A stretch of DNA of 64,000 nucleotides from JBBQSN01 sp963825505. GTDB taxonomy: Bacteria > Actinomycetota > Actinomycetes > Actinomycetales > CAWJMD01. The notes beneath the pieces are model-generated. The model did not search any database and was not told where the DNA came from. It saw only the letters and a program-made list of their open reading frames with translations. Where the stretch lies: the NCBI GenBank assembly GCA_963825505.1, contig CAWGTL010000004.1:434001-498000 (forward strand), in the 5' to 3' direction. The position numbers were made by a program, and so were the translations under genes. This document shows, in pieces, positions 53,941-63,071 of this stretch (within the stretch, counting starts at the first letter, position 1; every line of letters starts with the position of its first letter).

Positions 53941-54636
53941 TCAGGAGCTCCGCTTCATGCCGTAGACGCCGCTGGACTCGTCGCGGGTGACGCGACCGTC
54001 GTCGAGCTCGATCACGCGCTTGCGCATCTGGTCGACGATCTCGTCGTCGTGGGTGGCCATCACGATCGTGGTGCCGGTGCGGTTGATCCGGTCCAGCAGC
54101 TTCATGATGCCGACGCTGGTGGTGGGGTCGAGGTTCCCGGTGGGCTCGTCGGCCAGCAGGATCGCGGGTCGGTTCACGAACGCGCGAGCGATCGCCACCC
54201 GCTGCTGCTCACCACCGGACAGCTCGTGCGGACGCCGCTTCTCCTTGCCGCCCAGACCGACCAGCTCGAGGGTCTCGGGGACGGTCTGCCGGATCGCGTG
54301 CCGCGAGCGCCCGATCACCTGCAGCGCGAACGCGACGTTCTCGTAGACGTTCTTGTTCGGCAGCAGCCGGAAGTCCTGGAACACGGCGCCGATCTGGCGC
54401 CGCAGGTGCGGCACCTTCCACGACGACAGGTGCGCGAGGTCGCGACCGGCCACGTGCACCGAGCCGGAGGTCGCCTTCTCCTCGCGGAGCACCAGGCGCA
54501 GGAAGGTGGACTTGCCCGACCCGGACGCGCCGACCAGGAAGACGAACTCGCCGCGGTCGACCTCGATCGAGACGTCCTCGAGGGCAGCACGCGTCCGCAC
54601 GTCGTACACCTTGGTCACGGAGTCGAAGCGGATCAC
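53941..54636 (-). CDS. ftsE: cell division ATP-binding protein FtsE
   Basis: 231 residues from GTG 54636. Walker A GASGSGKST, signature LSGGEQQRVAIARAF, Walker B ILLADEPTGNLD. No ribosome site precedes the GTG, but TATGCT lies 8 bases upstream, so a leaderless transcript is possible. Forms the FtsEX complex with the next gene. Confidence 0.96.
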   Translation of the reverse strand: MIRFDSVTKVYDVRTRAALEDVSIEVDRGEFVFLVGASGSGKSTFLRLVLREEKATSGSVHVAGRDLAHLSSWKVPHLRRQIGAVFQDFRLLPNKNVYENVAFALQVIGRSRHAIRQTVPETLELVGLGGKEKRRPHELSGGEQQRVAIARAFVNRPAILLADEPTGNLDPTTSVGIMKLLDRINRTGTTIVMATHDDEIVDQMRKRVIELDDGRVTRDESSGVYGMKRSS

Positions 54637-54700
54637 GAGGATCGAGCATACGTCCGGTTCCTGGGGGTTCCCGGGACCACCGGGACGGTGCGTGTCCCGG

Positions 54701-55828
54701 TCAGCCGGCAGCGGCTGCGGCCGCCTGCTCGCCGTGCTTGCGCCAGCGGATCCCGGCCTCGAGGAAGTCGTCGATGTCGCCGTCGAACACCCCGCTGGTG
54801 TTGCCGACCTCGTGCTCGGTGCGCAGGTCCTTGACCATCTGGTACGGGTGCAGGACGTAGGAGCGCATCTGGTTGCCCCACGAGCCGGAGTCGTCGCCCT
54901 TGAGCGCGTCGAGCTCGGCCTGGCGCTCCTTGCGCGCCCGCTCCAGCAGCTTGGCCTGCATGACCCGCATCGCCGCGGCCTTGTTCTGCAGCTGCGACTT
55001 CTCGTTCTGGCAGGACACCACGATGCCGCTCGGGATGTGGGTGAGCCGCACGGCCGAGTCGGTCGTGTTGACGCTCTGGCCGCCCGGGCCCGAGGAGCGG
55101 AAGACGTCGATCCGCAGGTCGTTCTCGGGGATCTCGATGTGGTCGGTCTCGGCGACGTCGGGCAGCACCTCGACGCCGGCGAACGAGGTCTGGCGCCGGC
55201 CCTGGTTGTCGAACGGGGAGATCCGCACCAGGCGGTGGGTGCCCTGCTCCACCGACAGCGTCCCGTAGGCGTACGGGGCGCTGACCCGGAAGGTGGCGGA
55301 CTTGATGCCCGCCTCCTCCGCGTAGGAGGTGTCGAAGACGTCGGTGGGGTACCCCCGGCGCTCGGCCCAGCGCAGGTACATGCGCAGCAGCATCTCGGCG
55401 AAGTCGGCGGCGTCGACGCCACCCGCCTCGGCCCGGATCGTCACCAGCGCCTCGCGGTCGTCGTACTCGCCGGACAGCAGGGTGCGGACCTCGAGCTCGC
55501 CGAGCTGCCTGCGTACCGCCTCCAGCTCGACCAGCGACTCCTCGAGCACGGCGGCGTCGGACTCCTCGGCGGCCATCTCGGCCAGCACCTCGAGGTCGTC
55601 GATGCGCGCGCCCATGTTCTCGACCCGGTCGAGCTCGGCCTGCTGGTGCGACAGGGCGCTGGTGACCTTCTGCGCGGCCTCGGGGTCGTCCCACAGGTTG
55701 GGGGCGGACGCCTGGTCGGAGAGCTCGGCGATCCGGGCGCGCAGGGCAGCGAGGTCGGAGACCTCCACGATCGACTCGTAGGTCGTGCGCAGGCTCTTGA
55801 TCTCAGCAGGAATGTCGACGGCAGCCAC
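54701..55828 (-). CDS. prfB: peptide chain release factor 2
   Basis: Recognises UGA and UAA. 375 residues from GTG 55828; the SPF codon-recognition motif is in RISPFDNQGRR and GGQ lies near residue 248. No early in-frame stop, so the autoregulatory +1 frameshift of many bacteria is absent. TAGGCT sits 8 bases before the GTG, again suggesting leaderless transcription. The open frame upstream is rejected. Confidence 0.95.
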   Translation of the reverse strand: MAAVDIPAEIKSLRTTYESIVEVSDLAALRARIAELSDQASAPNLWDDPEAAQKVTSALSHQQAELDRVENMGARIDDLEVLAEMAAEESDAAVLEESLVELEAVRRQLGELEVRTLLSGEYDDREALVTIRAEAGGVDAADFAEMLLRMYLRWAERRGYPTDVFDTSYAEEAGIKSATFRVSAPYAYGTLSVEQGTHRLVRISPFDNQGRRQTSFAGVEVLPDVAETDHIEIPENDLRIDVFRSSGPGGQSVNTTDSAVRLTHIPSGIVVSCQNEKSQLQNKAAAMRVMQAKLLERARKERQAELDALKGDDSGSWGNQMRSYVLHPYQMVKDLRTEHEVGNTSGVFDGDIDDFLEAGIRWRKHGEQAAAAAAG

Positions 55829-55950
55829 GATCCACGAGCCTACCCGTGCGTACCGATGAGTAGGACTGGCCCGGACCGACATCGTGTGCTTTGGTCGGGT
55901 TCGGACCGGCCCTGCCGACCGCCCGGGGCCCCGGCACGGAAGGCTCCCCC

Positions 55951-57546
55951 ATGAGCCCACGGACCTCTCGCTCCCCCCGCCGCCCGGCCCTGATCGTCAC
56001 GGCCCTGGCCGTCGGCGTGGGTCTCGCGCTCCTCCCTCCCGCGCAGGCCGCACCTCGCCCGTCCGCGGTGCTGCAGGACCTCGACGCCGCCACCATCCCC
56101 GCGATCCAGCAGGAGATGCGGCAGGGCCGGCTGACCTCGGTGGACCTCACCGACGCCTACCTCGACCGGATCGCCGAGGTCGACGACGGGCTGAACGCGG
56201 TGCTCGAGGTGAACCCGAGGGCCGGACGCGACGCCGCGGCCAGCGACCGGTTCCGCCGCCAGCACGGCCCGCGCAGCCCCCTCGAGGGCGTCCCCGTGCT
56301 GCTCAAGGACAACATCGACACCAAGGCGCAGGGCGCCACCGCCGGCTCGCGCGCGCTGCTCGGAAGCCGGCCCGACGACGCCACCATCGTGCGCAAGCTG
56401 TACGAGGCGGGCGCCGTGGTCATCGGCAAGGCGAACCTGTCGGAGTGGGCGAACTTCCGGTCCGAGGAGTCCTCCAGCGGCTGGTCGGCCGTCGGTGGGC
56501 TCACCGCCAACGCCTACGTGCTCGACCGCAACCCCTGCGGGTCGTCGTCCGGGTCGGGTGCCGGCGTCGCGGCCTCGCTCGCCCAGGTGGCCGTGGGCAC
56601 CGAGACCAACGGGTCGATCGTCTGCCCGGCCGCCGCCAACGGCGTGGTGGGGCTCAAGCCGACCCTCGGGCTGGTCAGCCGCGACGGCATCGTGCCGATC
56701 TCGGCCGAGCAGGACACGGCCGGTCCGATGGCCCGGCACACCGTCGACGCCGCGCTCACCCTCGCCGTGCTCGACGGCCGCGACCGGCGCGACCCGGCCA
56801 CCGCCGAGATCCCCGGCGCCCTCGACCGCCGCTACGCCAAGGCGCTCGACCCGGCGGCGCTGGACGGTGCCCGGATCGGCGTGTGGCTGCGCGGCGCGAG
56901 CGGGTCGCCCGAGGCCGACGCCGTCACCGAGCAGGCCGTGGCCGCCGTCGAGGCCGCCGGCGGCACCGCCGTCGACGTCGACCTGCCCTACCTCGACGCG
57001 GTGAACTCCGACGCCTACCCGGCGCTGCAGTCCGAGTTCAAGCGCGACGTCGAGAAGTACCTGCAGTCCACGCCCGGACGCCACCCGCGCACCCTGGCCG
57101 GGCTGATCGCCTTCAACGAGCAGGACCCGTACGAGCTGGAGTACTTCGACCAGAGCATCTTCGAGAAGTCGCTCGCCGCACCGGCGGCCGGCTCGCCGGA
57201 GCACCTCGCGCTGCGCGAGAACGCGACGTCGTCGGCGCAGGCGTCGATCGACGAGACGCTGGCCACCTACGAGCTCGACGCGATCATGGCGCCCACCAAC
57301 AGCCCGGCGTGGGTCACCACCCTGGGCCAGGGCGACGAGTTCGTGTTCGGCTCGTCCGGCCCCGCGGCCGTCGCGGGGTACCCCAACGTCACCGTGCCCG
57401 CCGGCTACAGCGGCGAGCTCCCGGTCGGCATGAGCTTCTTCGGCGCCCGCTGGTCGGACGCCCGGATGCTCTCGCTCGCCTACGCCTTCGAGCAGCAGAC
57501 CGACGTCCGCCGGGTGCCGCAGCTGCTCCCGACCACCGGCGGCTGA
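55951..57546 (+). CDS. secreted amidase-signature family protein
   Basis: 531 residues from ATG 55951 with a GGAAGG site. Signal peptide about 1-34 (LLPPAQA). Ser-Ser-Lys catalytic triad regions: LLKDNIDT near 119 and GSSSGSGAGVAASLA near 195, with TNGSIVCPAA holding the nucleophile. Divergent from prfB. Substrate is an amide, not identifiable; export suggests an extracellular or wall-linked role. Confidence 0.92.
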   Translation: MSPRTSRSPRRPALIVTALAVGVGLALLPPAQAAPRPSAVLQDLDAATIPAIQQEMRQGRLTSVDLTDAYLDRIAEVDDGLNAVLEVNPRAGRDAAASDRFRRQHGPRSPLEGVPVLLKDNIDTKAQGATAGSRALLGSRPDDATIVRKLYEAGAVVIGKANLSEWANFRSEESSSGWSAVGGLTANAYVLDRNPCGSSSGSGAGVAASLAQVAVGTETNGSIVCPAAANGVVGLKPTLGLVSRDGIVPISAEQDTAGPMARHTVDAALTLAVLDGRDRRDPATAEIPGALDRRYAKALDPAALDGARIGVWLRGASGSPEADAVTEQAVAAVEAAGGTAVDVDLPYLDAVNSDAYPALQSEFKRDVEKYLQSTPGRHPRTLAGLIAFNEQDPYELEYFDQSIFEKSLAAPAAGSPEHLALRENATSSAQASIDETLATYELDAIMAPTNSPAWVTTLGQGDEFVFGSSGPAAVAGYPNVTVPAGYSGELPVGMSFFGARWSDARMLSLAYAFEQQTDVRRVPQLLPTTGG

Positions 57547-57588
57547 GCCGCCGGGCCTCCGACCCGGTCCCCTCGGGAAGGTGGTGGG

Positions 57589-58548
57589 TCAGGTGCCGGC
57601 GAGCCGGGCGACCAGGTCGTCCAGCTCGCCCACCTGGCCCACCATCACCGAGCTGATGCCGAGCTCCTCGCGGCACCGCAGCAGCTTGTCGGCCAGCGCG
57701 CCCACCGACCCGATGAACACGTGCGGGCTGTCGGCGAGCATCTCCGGCGTCACGTGCTGGTCGGCCCGCGCGGCCAGGCTCGCCGCGAGCTCCTCCAGGT
57801 GCGGTGCCGGGTCGTCGGTCACCGTCACCGGGTACATCGACGGGTAGACGTTGAGCTCGATCTCCTCGAACCGGTCCCCCGCCGCGGCCCGCACCCAGCC
57901 GACCTTCTGGGCGGTCCCGGCGAAGGTGACGCTCGCCGGGTCGGCCACCGGGCCGCCGTCCAGGGCCGAGCGCAGCAGCCGCGGGGCGAGCCCGACGGTC
58001 TGCGCCTGCCGGGCGGCCAGCTCGAGGGTGCGCCGACCGCCGCCGCCGACGAAGAACGGCGGGTGCGGACGCTGCACCGGCTTGGGCAGCGCGTCGTAGC
58101 CCTCGATCCGGTAGTGCTCGCCGGCGTAGGAGAACTCGCCGTCGGCGAAGCAGCCGGCGAGCACCTCCAGCGCCTCGGCCAGCCGCGCCTGCCGCACCGG
58201 GGTGCGGTCGAACGGCAGCCCGATCGCGTCGTACTCCGGACGGTTCCAGCCCGCGCCGATCGCGATCTCGAGCCGGCCCTCGCTCAGCACGTCGAGGCTG
58301 GCGAGGTCCTGCGCGAGCACGGCCGGGTGCCGCAGGTCGTTGTTGAGGACGAACGGCGCCACCCGCAGCGTGGTGGTCGCCACCGCGGCGGCCGTCATCG
58401 CCGGCACGGGCGAGAGCTGGTCGATCAGGTGGTCGGGGAAGACCAGGACGTCGATCCCGGACGCCTCGGCGCGGCGCGCGGTCTCGCCCAGCTCACCCGC
58501 CGAGGCCGCGGACCTCGCCTCGGCGAGGAACCGGAACGGCTTCACCAC
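57589..58548 (-). CDS. LLM-class F420-dependent oxidoreductase
   Basis: 319 residues, luciferase-like TIM barrel: GIDVLVFPDHL, LDVLSEGRLEIAIGAGWNRPEYDAIG and PHPPFFVGGGGRR. The sequence resembles the mycobacterial probable F420-dependent subgroup. Lies 9 bases after AIM24 in the same direction, so the two are probably co-transcribed. Substrate unknown. Confidence 0.9.
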   Translation of the reverse strand: MVKPFRFLAEARSAASAGELGETARRAEASGIDVLVFPDHLIDQLSPVPAMTAAAVATTTLRVAPFVLNNDLRHPAVLAQDLASLDVLSEGRLEIAIGAGWNRPEYDAIGLPFDRTPVRQARLAEALEVLAGCFADGEFSYAGEHYRIEGYDALPKPVQRPHPPFFVGGGGRRTLELAARQAQTVGLAPRLLRSALDGGPVADPASVTFAGTAQKVGWVRAAAGDRFEEIELNVYPSMYPVTVTDDPAPHLEELAASLAARADQHVTPEMLADSPHVFIGSVGALADKLLRCREELGISSVMVGQVGELDDLVARLAGT

Positions 58549-58557
58549 GGTGGGCCC

Positions 58558-59265
58558 TCAGCCGAACAGACCGCCGAGGCCGCCGCCGCCGCCGCTGCCG
58601 GCCGGGGCGGGCGCGCCCTCGCTGGGCTGGACGATCGCGAAGCCGGGGCCGTGGAACGCGAGCTGGAACGCCTCGCCCGAGCCGCGGCCGATCAGCGCGC
58701 CGAGACCGGCGGTGCGCACCACGCCGGGCACCAGGTTGGCCGACCAGCCGAGGATCGCCTGCGGGTCGACGAAGACCGGCTGCTGCGAGCAGTCCATCAG
58801 CATCGGGGGCCCGTCGGAGGTGATCGCGACGGTGCCGCGGCCCTCGATCACGGTGTTGAACAGGCCGGCCGAGGCCATCGCCCCGATGCCCTGCACCCGC
58901 TTGATGTCCCAGCTGAGGGCGGCGTCGAAGGCGAGCAGGTTCGACCCGCCGATGCTGATCGAGTCGCCCTCGAGCTCGATCATGAAGATGTCCTCGGCGA
59001 GCCGGGCGAAGTAGCACAGGCCCTGGCCGGACACCCGCATCAGCGGAGCGTCGTCGGAGCTGATCATCCGGCGCACCAGCCGGCCCATCGAGCCGGCGCC
59101 CTCGTGCGCGAAGGTGAGCTGGCCGGTGTAGGCGACCATCGCGCCCTTGGCGGCGAGCACGTCCGGCCCGAGACCCACGCGCAGCATCTTCGAGCTCTGG
59201 GTGGCCCAGCGCTCCTGGGAGGTCAGGGGGGCGGTGTGCTGGGCGTCGAACAGCTGGCTACGCAA
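58558..59265 (-). CDS. AIM24 family protein
   Basis: 235 residues starting at TTG 59265 with GAGGGAGA upstream. Beta-rich AIM24 fold: VAYTGQLTFAHEG, GLCYFARLAEDIFMIEL, GRGTVAITSDGPP. The C-terminus is glycine-rich (GSGGGGGLGGLFG). Function not well defined in bacteria. Confidence 0.87.
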   Translation of the reverse strand: MRSQLFDAQHTAPLTSQERWATQSSKMLRVGLGPDVLAAKGAMVAYTGQLTFAHEGAGSMGRLVRRMISSDDAPLMRVSGQGLCYFARLAEDIFMIELEGDSISIGGSNLLAFDAALSWDIKRVQGIGAMASAGLFNTVIEGRGTVAITSDGPPMLMDCSQQPVFVDPQAILGWSANLVPGVVRTAGLGALIGRGSGEAFQLAFHGPGFAIVQPSEGAPAPAGSGGGGGLGGLFG

Positions 59266-59333
59266 CGCGGGTCTCCCTCGAGATCGTCTGGATCAGGTCG
59301 GCATCACGGTGGCGGGTGGGCGCCGGAGCGCGC

Positions 59334-59501
59334 TCACCACCACTCCTCGTCGAGCTTGCCCTCGATGCTGCGCATGTTCTCGCGAGCGCACTGCTCGCAG
59401 ACCCACCTCGTGCGTCCGCGCTCGATCCCGGCCGACCACCCGAGGGGCGGCGGTTCCGAGGGCGAGCGCGTGCCGCACCGCTGGCACACCACGTCGGGCA
59501 C
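59334..59501 (-). CDS. small zinc-ribbon protein
   Basis: 55 residues from GTG 59501. CQRCG and CEQC pairs form a probable zinc ribbon; ends in the acidic/aromatic EGKLDEEWW. A conserved type of small actinobacterial protein, no function known to me. Confidence 0.7.
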   Translation of the reverse strand: MPDVVCQRCGTRSPSEPPPLGWSAGIERGRTRWVCEQCARENMRSIEGKLDEEWW

Positions 59502-59544
59502 GGCCGCGAGCCTAGACCTGGCCGCAGGCGCCCGTCCCGGAAAG

Positions 59545-59583
59545 CAGCCAGACCCGCCCGAGAGGTTCGGACGGGTCTGGCTG
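59545..59583 (-). terminator. hairpin ending the whiB7 transcript
   Basis: CAGCCAGACCCG/CGGGTCTGGCTG plus CCGA/TCGG with one C.A mismatch: about 16 base pairs with a five-base loop, 16 bases after the 57-residue ORF. Good intrinsic terminator shape. Confidence 0.75.
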
Positions 59584-59598
59584 TGGGGGTGGTGGCGA

Positions 59599-59772
59599 TC
59601 AGACGGCCACCAGCCGGGCGGCACGGCCGGCCCGGGCCAGCGCCTGGTCGGCGCGACGCTCGAGGCGACGCGCCCGGCGCTGGGTGAGCAGCGCCTGCAC
59701 GAGGCGGTGCTGCTCGGCGGATCGCTGGTCCTCGCGCTGTCGCGCGAGGGCCAGCTGGTGCTCGCTGTCCAC
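59599..59772 (-). CDS. small basic helical protein downstream of whiB7
   Basis: 57 residues from GTG 59772 with a GGAG site 8 bases upstream. Composition is Arg, Gln, Ala and Leu, predicted as one or two amphipathic helices (LVQALLTQRRARRLERRADQ). No family recognised. It precedes a strong terminator, so it is probably the last gene of the whiB7 unit. Confidence 0.65.
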   Translation of the reverse strand: MDSEHQLALARQREDQRSAEQHRLVQALLTQRRARRLERRADQALARAGRAARLVAV

Positions 59773-59830
59773 GGTGGTGCTCCTGTCGGTGAGGTGTTCA
59801 CGGGTGCGGTGGTCACAGGTGGTCCGCCGG

Positions 59831-60268
59831 TCAGGCGACGAGCTCGTCGTCGCCGTCCCGCTGACGCGGGACCGGCGAGATCTCGAACCCGGCGGCCCGC
59901 ACGAGCTGGAGGGCGGCGTCGTGCGCGGACCGGGCGGCCGAGGCCGGCTCGGTGTAGCGCGGGTCGTCCTTGCGGGGCCGGCCCCGGGGCCGCTTGCGCG
60001 CGACCACGACGCCGTTCTCGAAGAGCTGACCGCCCCAGACGCCCCACGGCTCACGCCGCTCGAGGGCGCCGGCGAGGCACGCGGTGACGGCCGGGCAGGT
60101 CTCGCAGAGAGCCTTGGCCGCCTCGACGTCCTTCGGGGCGTCGGCGAACCAGAGCTCGCCGTCGCCCTGCTGGCACGGGGTCGCGGAGGCCGAGGTGGCC
60201 ACCTGGTGGTCCGGCTCGAGCTCGTCGAGCGAGTCGTGGAGCCGGTCGAGCAGTGCCGCGAGCTGCAT
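59831..60268 (-). CDS. whiB7: WhiB7-type redox/antibiotic-response regulator
   Basis: 145 residues from ATG 60268 with GGAGG 8 bases upstream (a GTG at 60277 would abut that site). Cluster cysteines 32, 55, 58 and 64 (CETCPAVTAC), the GVWGG turn at 76-80 and a C-terminal AT-hook RKRPRGRPRK at 91-100, the hallmark of WhiB7/WblC. Members activate intrinsic antibiotic resistance on ribosome stress. Adjacent to uvrD2 and a mycoredoxin as in mycobacteria. The promoter has the WhiB7 AT-rich element, and the leader has an attenuator. Confidence 0.92.
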   Translation of the reverse strand: MQLAALLDRLHDSLDELEPDHQVATSASATPCQQGDGELWFADAPKDVEAAKALCETCPAVTACLAGALERREPWGVWGGQLFENGVVVARKRPRGRPRKDDPRYTEPASAARSAHDAALQLVRAAGFEISPVPRQRDGDDELVA

Positions 60269-60397
60269 CGCGGGCACCTCCTGGAGGTCGGGCCACGGGT
60301 GGTGGCCTGGAGCGGGTCGTCGGTCAGACGTTCGTGCTGGCCCGTTCTGGGCCGGTGCAGCGCTCCTGTGCCGGAGCGCCTCGTGGGGGAACGAGAA

Positions 60398-60431
60398 AGG
60401 CCGCGGTATCCCTCTTCGGGATCCGCGGCCT
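60398..60431 (-). terminator. intrinsic terminator/attenuator in the whiB7 leader
   Basis: AGGCCGCGG/CCGCGGCCT plus ATCCC/GGGAT with one bulged base and a five-base loop; on the minus strand it is followed by TTTCT. It lies inside the 5' leader, 130 bases before the whiB7 start, where attenuators control WhiB7/WblC in other actinobacteria. Three GTCGAC elements just upstream (60445-60472) could form alternative structures. Confidence 0.8.
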
Positions 60432-60472
60432 GGTGGCTCCGGTGGGTCGACCTCGGTCGACTCGGGGTCGAC

Positions 60473-60715
60473 CTACGTCTCGAACCGGTGGCCTCCAGGC
60501 GGGACGGAGCCCGTGAGCTGGGTGGCGGGGATCGGGAAGGCGGCGGGGCGGATGCGGACCGGGAAACCGGCGACGGCACCCGTCATCGGGCGCACCTGTC
60601 CCCTGGTCACGAGCAGATCGCCCTGGACGCACCGCTTGCCCAGGTCCGCGGAGGGGACCTGGTACCCGGCGCGCGACAGCGCGACCAGCCGCATCGACTT
60701 CGTGGTGCTCTCCAT
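60473..60715 (-). CDS. upstream ORF in the whiB7 leader (80 codons)
   Basis: ATG 60715 follows a strong GGAGGGG site at 7 bases. 80 codons, peptide begins MESTTKSMRLVALSRAGYQV. It ends 42 bases before the attenuator hairpin. In mycobacteria and Streptomyces a leader ORF senses slow ribosomes and lets transcription pass the attenuator; this one is much longer than known leaders, so it may also be a functional protein. Not recognised as a family. Confidence 0.6.
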   Translation of the reverse strand: MESTTKSMRLVALSRAGYQVPSADLGKRCVQGDLLVTRGQVRPMTGAVAGFPVRIRPAAFPIPATQLTGSVPPGGHRFET

Positions 60716-60802
60716 CAGGTGTCCCCTCCTCTCCCTCGGTCGCCGGTCCGTGTGCCACGCACGTCCGGTAGCTGCGGCAACCCGCTCCGGGCTGCGTCGA
60801 TC

Positions 60803-60840
60803 AGGTTAGACGCCGCGCCTCGCGCGGGGCAACGCATTTA
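60803..60840 (-). promoter_or_regulatory. whiB7 promoter with AT-rich WhiB7-binding element
   Basis: On the minus strand: TAAAT (60836-60840), three bases, TTGCCC as -35 (60827-60832), an 18-base spacer, and TAACCT as -10 (60803-60808). An AT-rich patch three bases before the -35 is the known mark of WhiB7-sigma A promoters, bound by the AT-hook. Predicted leader is about 530 bases. Confidence 0.7.
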
Positions 60841-60848
60841 CGAGGACT

Positions 60849-62975
60849 TCACGAAGAACTTCTGGCGACGACCTCGAGGACGGCCTCGCCGTACCGCTCC
60901 ACCTTGGTGCGACCGATGCCGGAGATCTTCAGGAGCCCTTGTGCGTCAACGGGTTTGGCGAACGACAGCGCCTCGAGCGTGGCGTCGGTGAAGACGACGT
61001 ACGCCGGCACCTTCTGCTCCTTGGCGATCTCGGCCCGCCACTCGCGCAGCGCCTCGAACAGCTGCTCGTCGTGGTCGGGCGGGCAGGTGGAGCAGCGTCC
61101 GGTCTTGCGCTCGACCGCGGTGGACAGGGCGGCGCCGCACCCGCGGCAGGTGGTGTGCAGCGACGACGCGCGCCGCTTGCGGCTGCTCCGGGCGGCCGGC
61201 GGGCCCGAGGGCCGGCTGCCCGGCACCAGGCCGTCGAGGAACCGCGACGGGCGCCGCGAGCCGCGCCCGCCCGGGGTGCGCGAGCGCGCCCAGGACAGCA
61301 GCAGCCGCTCGCGCGCGCGGGTGACGCCGACGTACAGCAGCCGGCGCTCCTCCTCGACGGCCTCGGCGGAGTCGGCGGCGAACGAGATGGGCACCAGCCC
61401 CTCGGAGAGCCCGACGATCGCCACGACGTCCCACTCCAGGCCCTTGGCGGCGTGCAGCGAGGCGAGCGTGACGCCCTCGACGGCGGGCGCGTGCTGGGCG
61501 GCGGCGCGCTCCTCGAGCTCGGCGACGAGGTCGGGCAGGCGCACGCCTGGCCGGGCCACGTCGAGGTCGTCGGCGAGCGCGGCCAGCGCCTGCAGCGACT
61601 CCCACCGCTCGCGCACCGCGCCGGTGCCCGACGGCGGCTCCTGCGACCACCCGGCGGTGGCGAGGACGGCGCGGGTGGCCTCGCCCAGGGCGGACGAGCC
61701 GTCGTCGCCGCGGGCGGCGCCGCGCAGCAGCAGCACGGCCTGACGCACCTCGGGACGCTGGAAGAACCGCTCGCCGCCGCGGAGCAGGTAGCCGACGCCC
61801 TTGTTCGCGAGCGCCTGCTCGAGCGGCTCGGACTGGCCGTTGGTGCGGTACAGCACCGCGATCTCGCGGGCGGGGACGCCACCGTCGACCAGCGTGCGGA
61901 TGCGGGTGGCGACCTGCTCGGCCTCGTCGACGTCGTCGGCGTGCTCGAGCAGCTCCGGCTCGGGCCCGGCGGGCCGCTGGGCCACCAGCTCGACCCGGGC
62001 CGTGCGGGCCGACGCGGGCGCGCGGTCGAGCAACCGGTTGGCCAGGCCCACCACCTGCGGGGTGGAGCGGTAGTCGCGCACCAGCTTCACCAGGGCGGCC
62101 TGCGGGTAGCGGCGGCGGAACCCGAGCAGGTGCTGCGGGTCGGCCCCGGCGAAGGAGTAGATGGTCTGGCTGGCGTCGCCGACCACGCACAGGTCGTCGC
62201 GGTCGCCGAGCCAGAGGTCGAGCAGCCGCTGCTGGAGGCCGGAGACGTCCTGGTACTCGTCGACCACGAAGTGCCGGTACTGCCCGCGCACGGTGGCGGC
62301 GACGTCGGGCCGCTCCTCCAGGACGCCCGCCGTGAGCAGCAGGACGTCCTCGAAGTCGATCACGCCGCGGTCGGTCTTGACCTCCTCGTACCCGCGCAGC
62401 ACGCGCGCGACGGCGACCGGTGCCATACCGGCGACGCCGCTGCGGCCGGCGCGTTCCGCCGCCGCCGGGTAGTCGTCCGGCTCGACCATCGAGACCTTGG
62501 CCCACTCGATCTCGGCCGACAGGTCGCGCACCGCGGCGCGGTCGACCTGGATCCGCAGCCGCGAGGCGGCGGCACCCACGAGCGGGGCCTTCTGCGTGAC
62601 CAGCGACGGCACCGCCCCGCCGACCACCTGCGGCCAGAAGAACTGCAGCTGGCGCAGCGCGGCCGAGTGGAAGGTGCGCGCCTGCACCCCGCCCACGCCG
62701 AGGTCGCGCAGGCGCGTGCGCATCTCCCCCGCCGCGCGGGCGGTGAAGGTGACGGCCAGCACGGTCTGGGGGACGTAGATCCCCGAGTGCACGCCGTAGG
62801 CGATGCGGTGGGTGATGGCGCGGGTCTTGCCGGTGCCGGCCCCCGCCAGCACGCAGAGGGGCCCGCGCAGGCTGGTGGCCACCTCGCGCTGCTCGGGGTC
62901 GAGCGCCTCGAGGACGGCGTCGGCCGAGATCGGGATCCCAGGAGTGGTGCCGGGAGCGGCGGGCAGGAGCGTCAT
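60849..62975 (-). CDS. uvrD2: ATP-dependent DNA helicase UvrD2
   Basis: 708 residues, superfamily 1A helicase. Walker A VLAGAGTGKTRAITHRIAY near residue 45, DEYQDVSGLQQRLL motif II, VGDASQTIYSFAGA motif III, and TLASLHAAKGLEWDVV motif V. Distinctive C-terminal part: a four-cysteine zinc region (CRGCGAAL, CSTCPP) and an HRDC domain (about 625-700), which defines UvrD2 rather than UvrD1. Start ATG 62975. Confidence 0.95.
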   Translation of the reverse strand: MTLLPAAPGTTPGIPISADAVLEALDPEQREVATSLRGPLCVLAGAGTGKTRAITHRIAYGVHSGIYVPQTVLAVTFTARAAGEMRTRLRDLGVGGVQARTFHSAALRQLQFFWPQVVGGAVPSLVTQKAPLVGAAASRLRIQVDRAAVRDLSAEIEWAKVSMVEPDDYPAAAERAGRSGVAGMAPVAVARVLRGYEEVKTDRGVIDFEDVLLLTAGVLEERPDVAATVRGQYRHFVVDEYQDVSGLQQRLLDLWLGDRDDLCVVGDASQTIYSFAGADPQHLLGFRRRYPQAALVKLVRDYRSTPQVVGLANRLLDRAPASARTARVELVAQRPAGPEPELLEHADDVDEAEQVATRIRTLVDGGVPAREIAVLYRTNGQSEPLEQALANKGVGYLLRGGERFFQRPEVRQAVLLLRGAARGDDGSSALGEATRAVLATAGWSQEPPSGTGAVRERWESLQALAALADDLDVARPGVRLPDLVAELEERAAAQHAPAVEGVTLASLHAAKGLEWDVVAIVGLSEGLVPISFAADSAEAVEEERRLLYVGVTRARERLLLSWARSRTPGGRGSRRPSRFLDGLVPGSRPSGPPAARSSRKRRASSLHTTCRGCGAALSTAVERKTGRCSTCPPDHDEQLFEALREWRAEIAKEQKVPAYVVFTDATLEALSFAKPVDAQGLLKISGIGRTKVERYGEAVLEVVARSSS

Positions 62976-63071
62976 CGGTGCCCATCCTGCCCCCGCCCGC
63001 CGACAGCCGTGCAGGTGAGCCCGCCCGGGGTCGGCGGAATCTCCCGTCCGGGCCGGTGGTTGGGTCCTGGC

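Noticed and set aside
55500..55828. Programmed +1 frameshift in prfB
   Set aside because: No early in-frame TGA; the gene is open throughout, so this autoregulation is absent.
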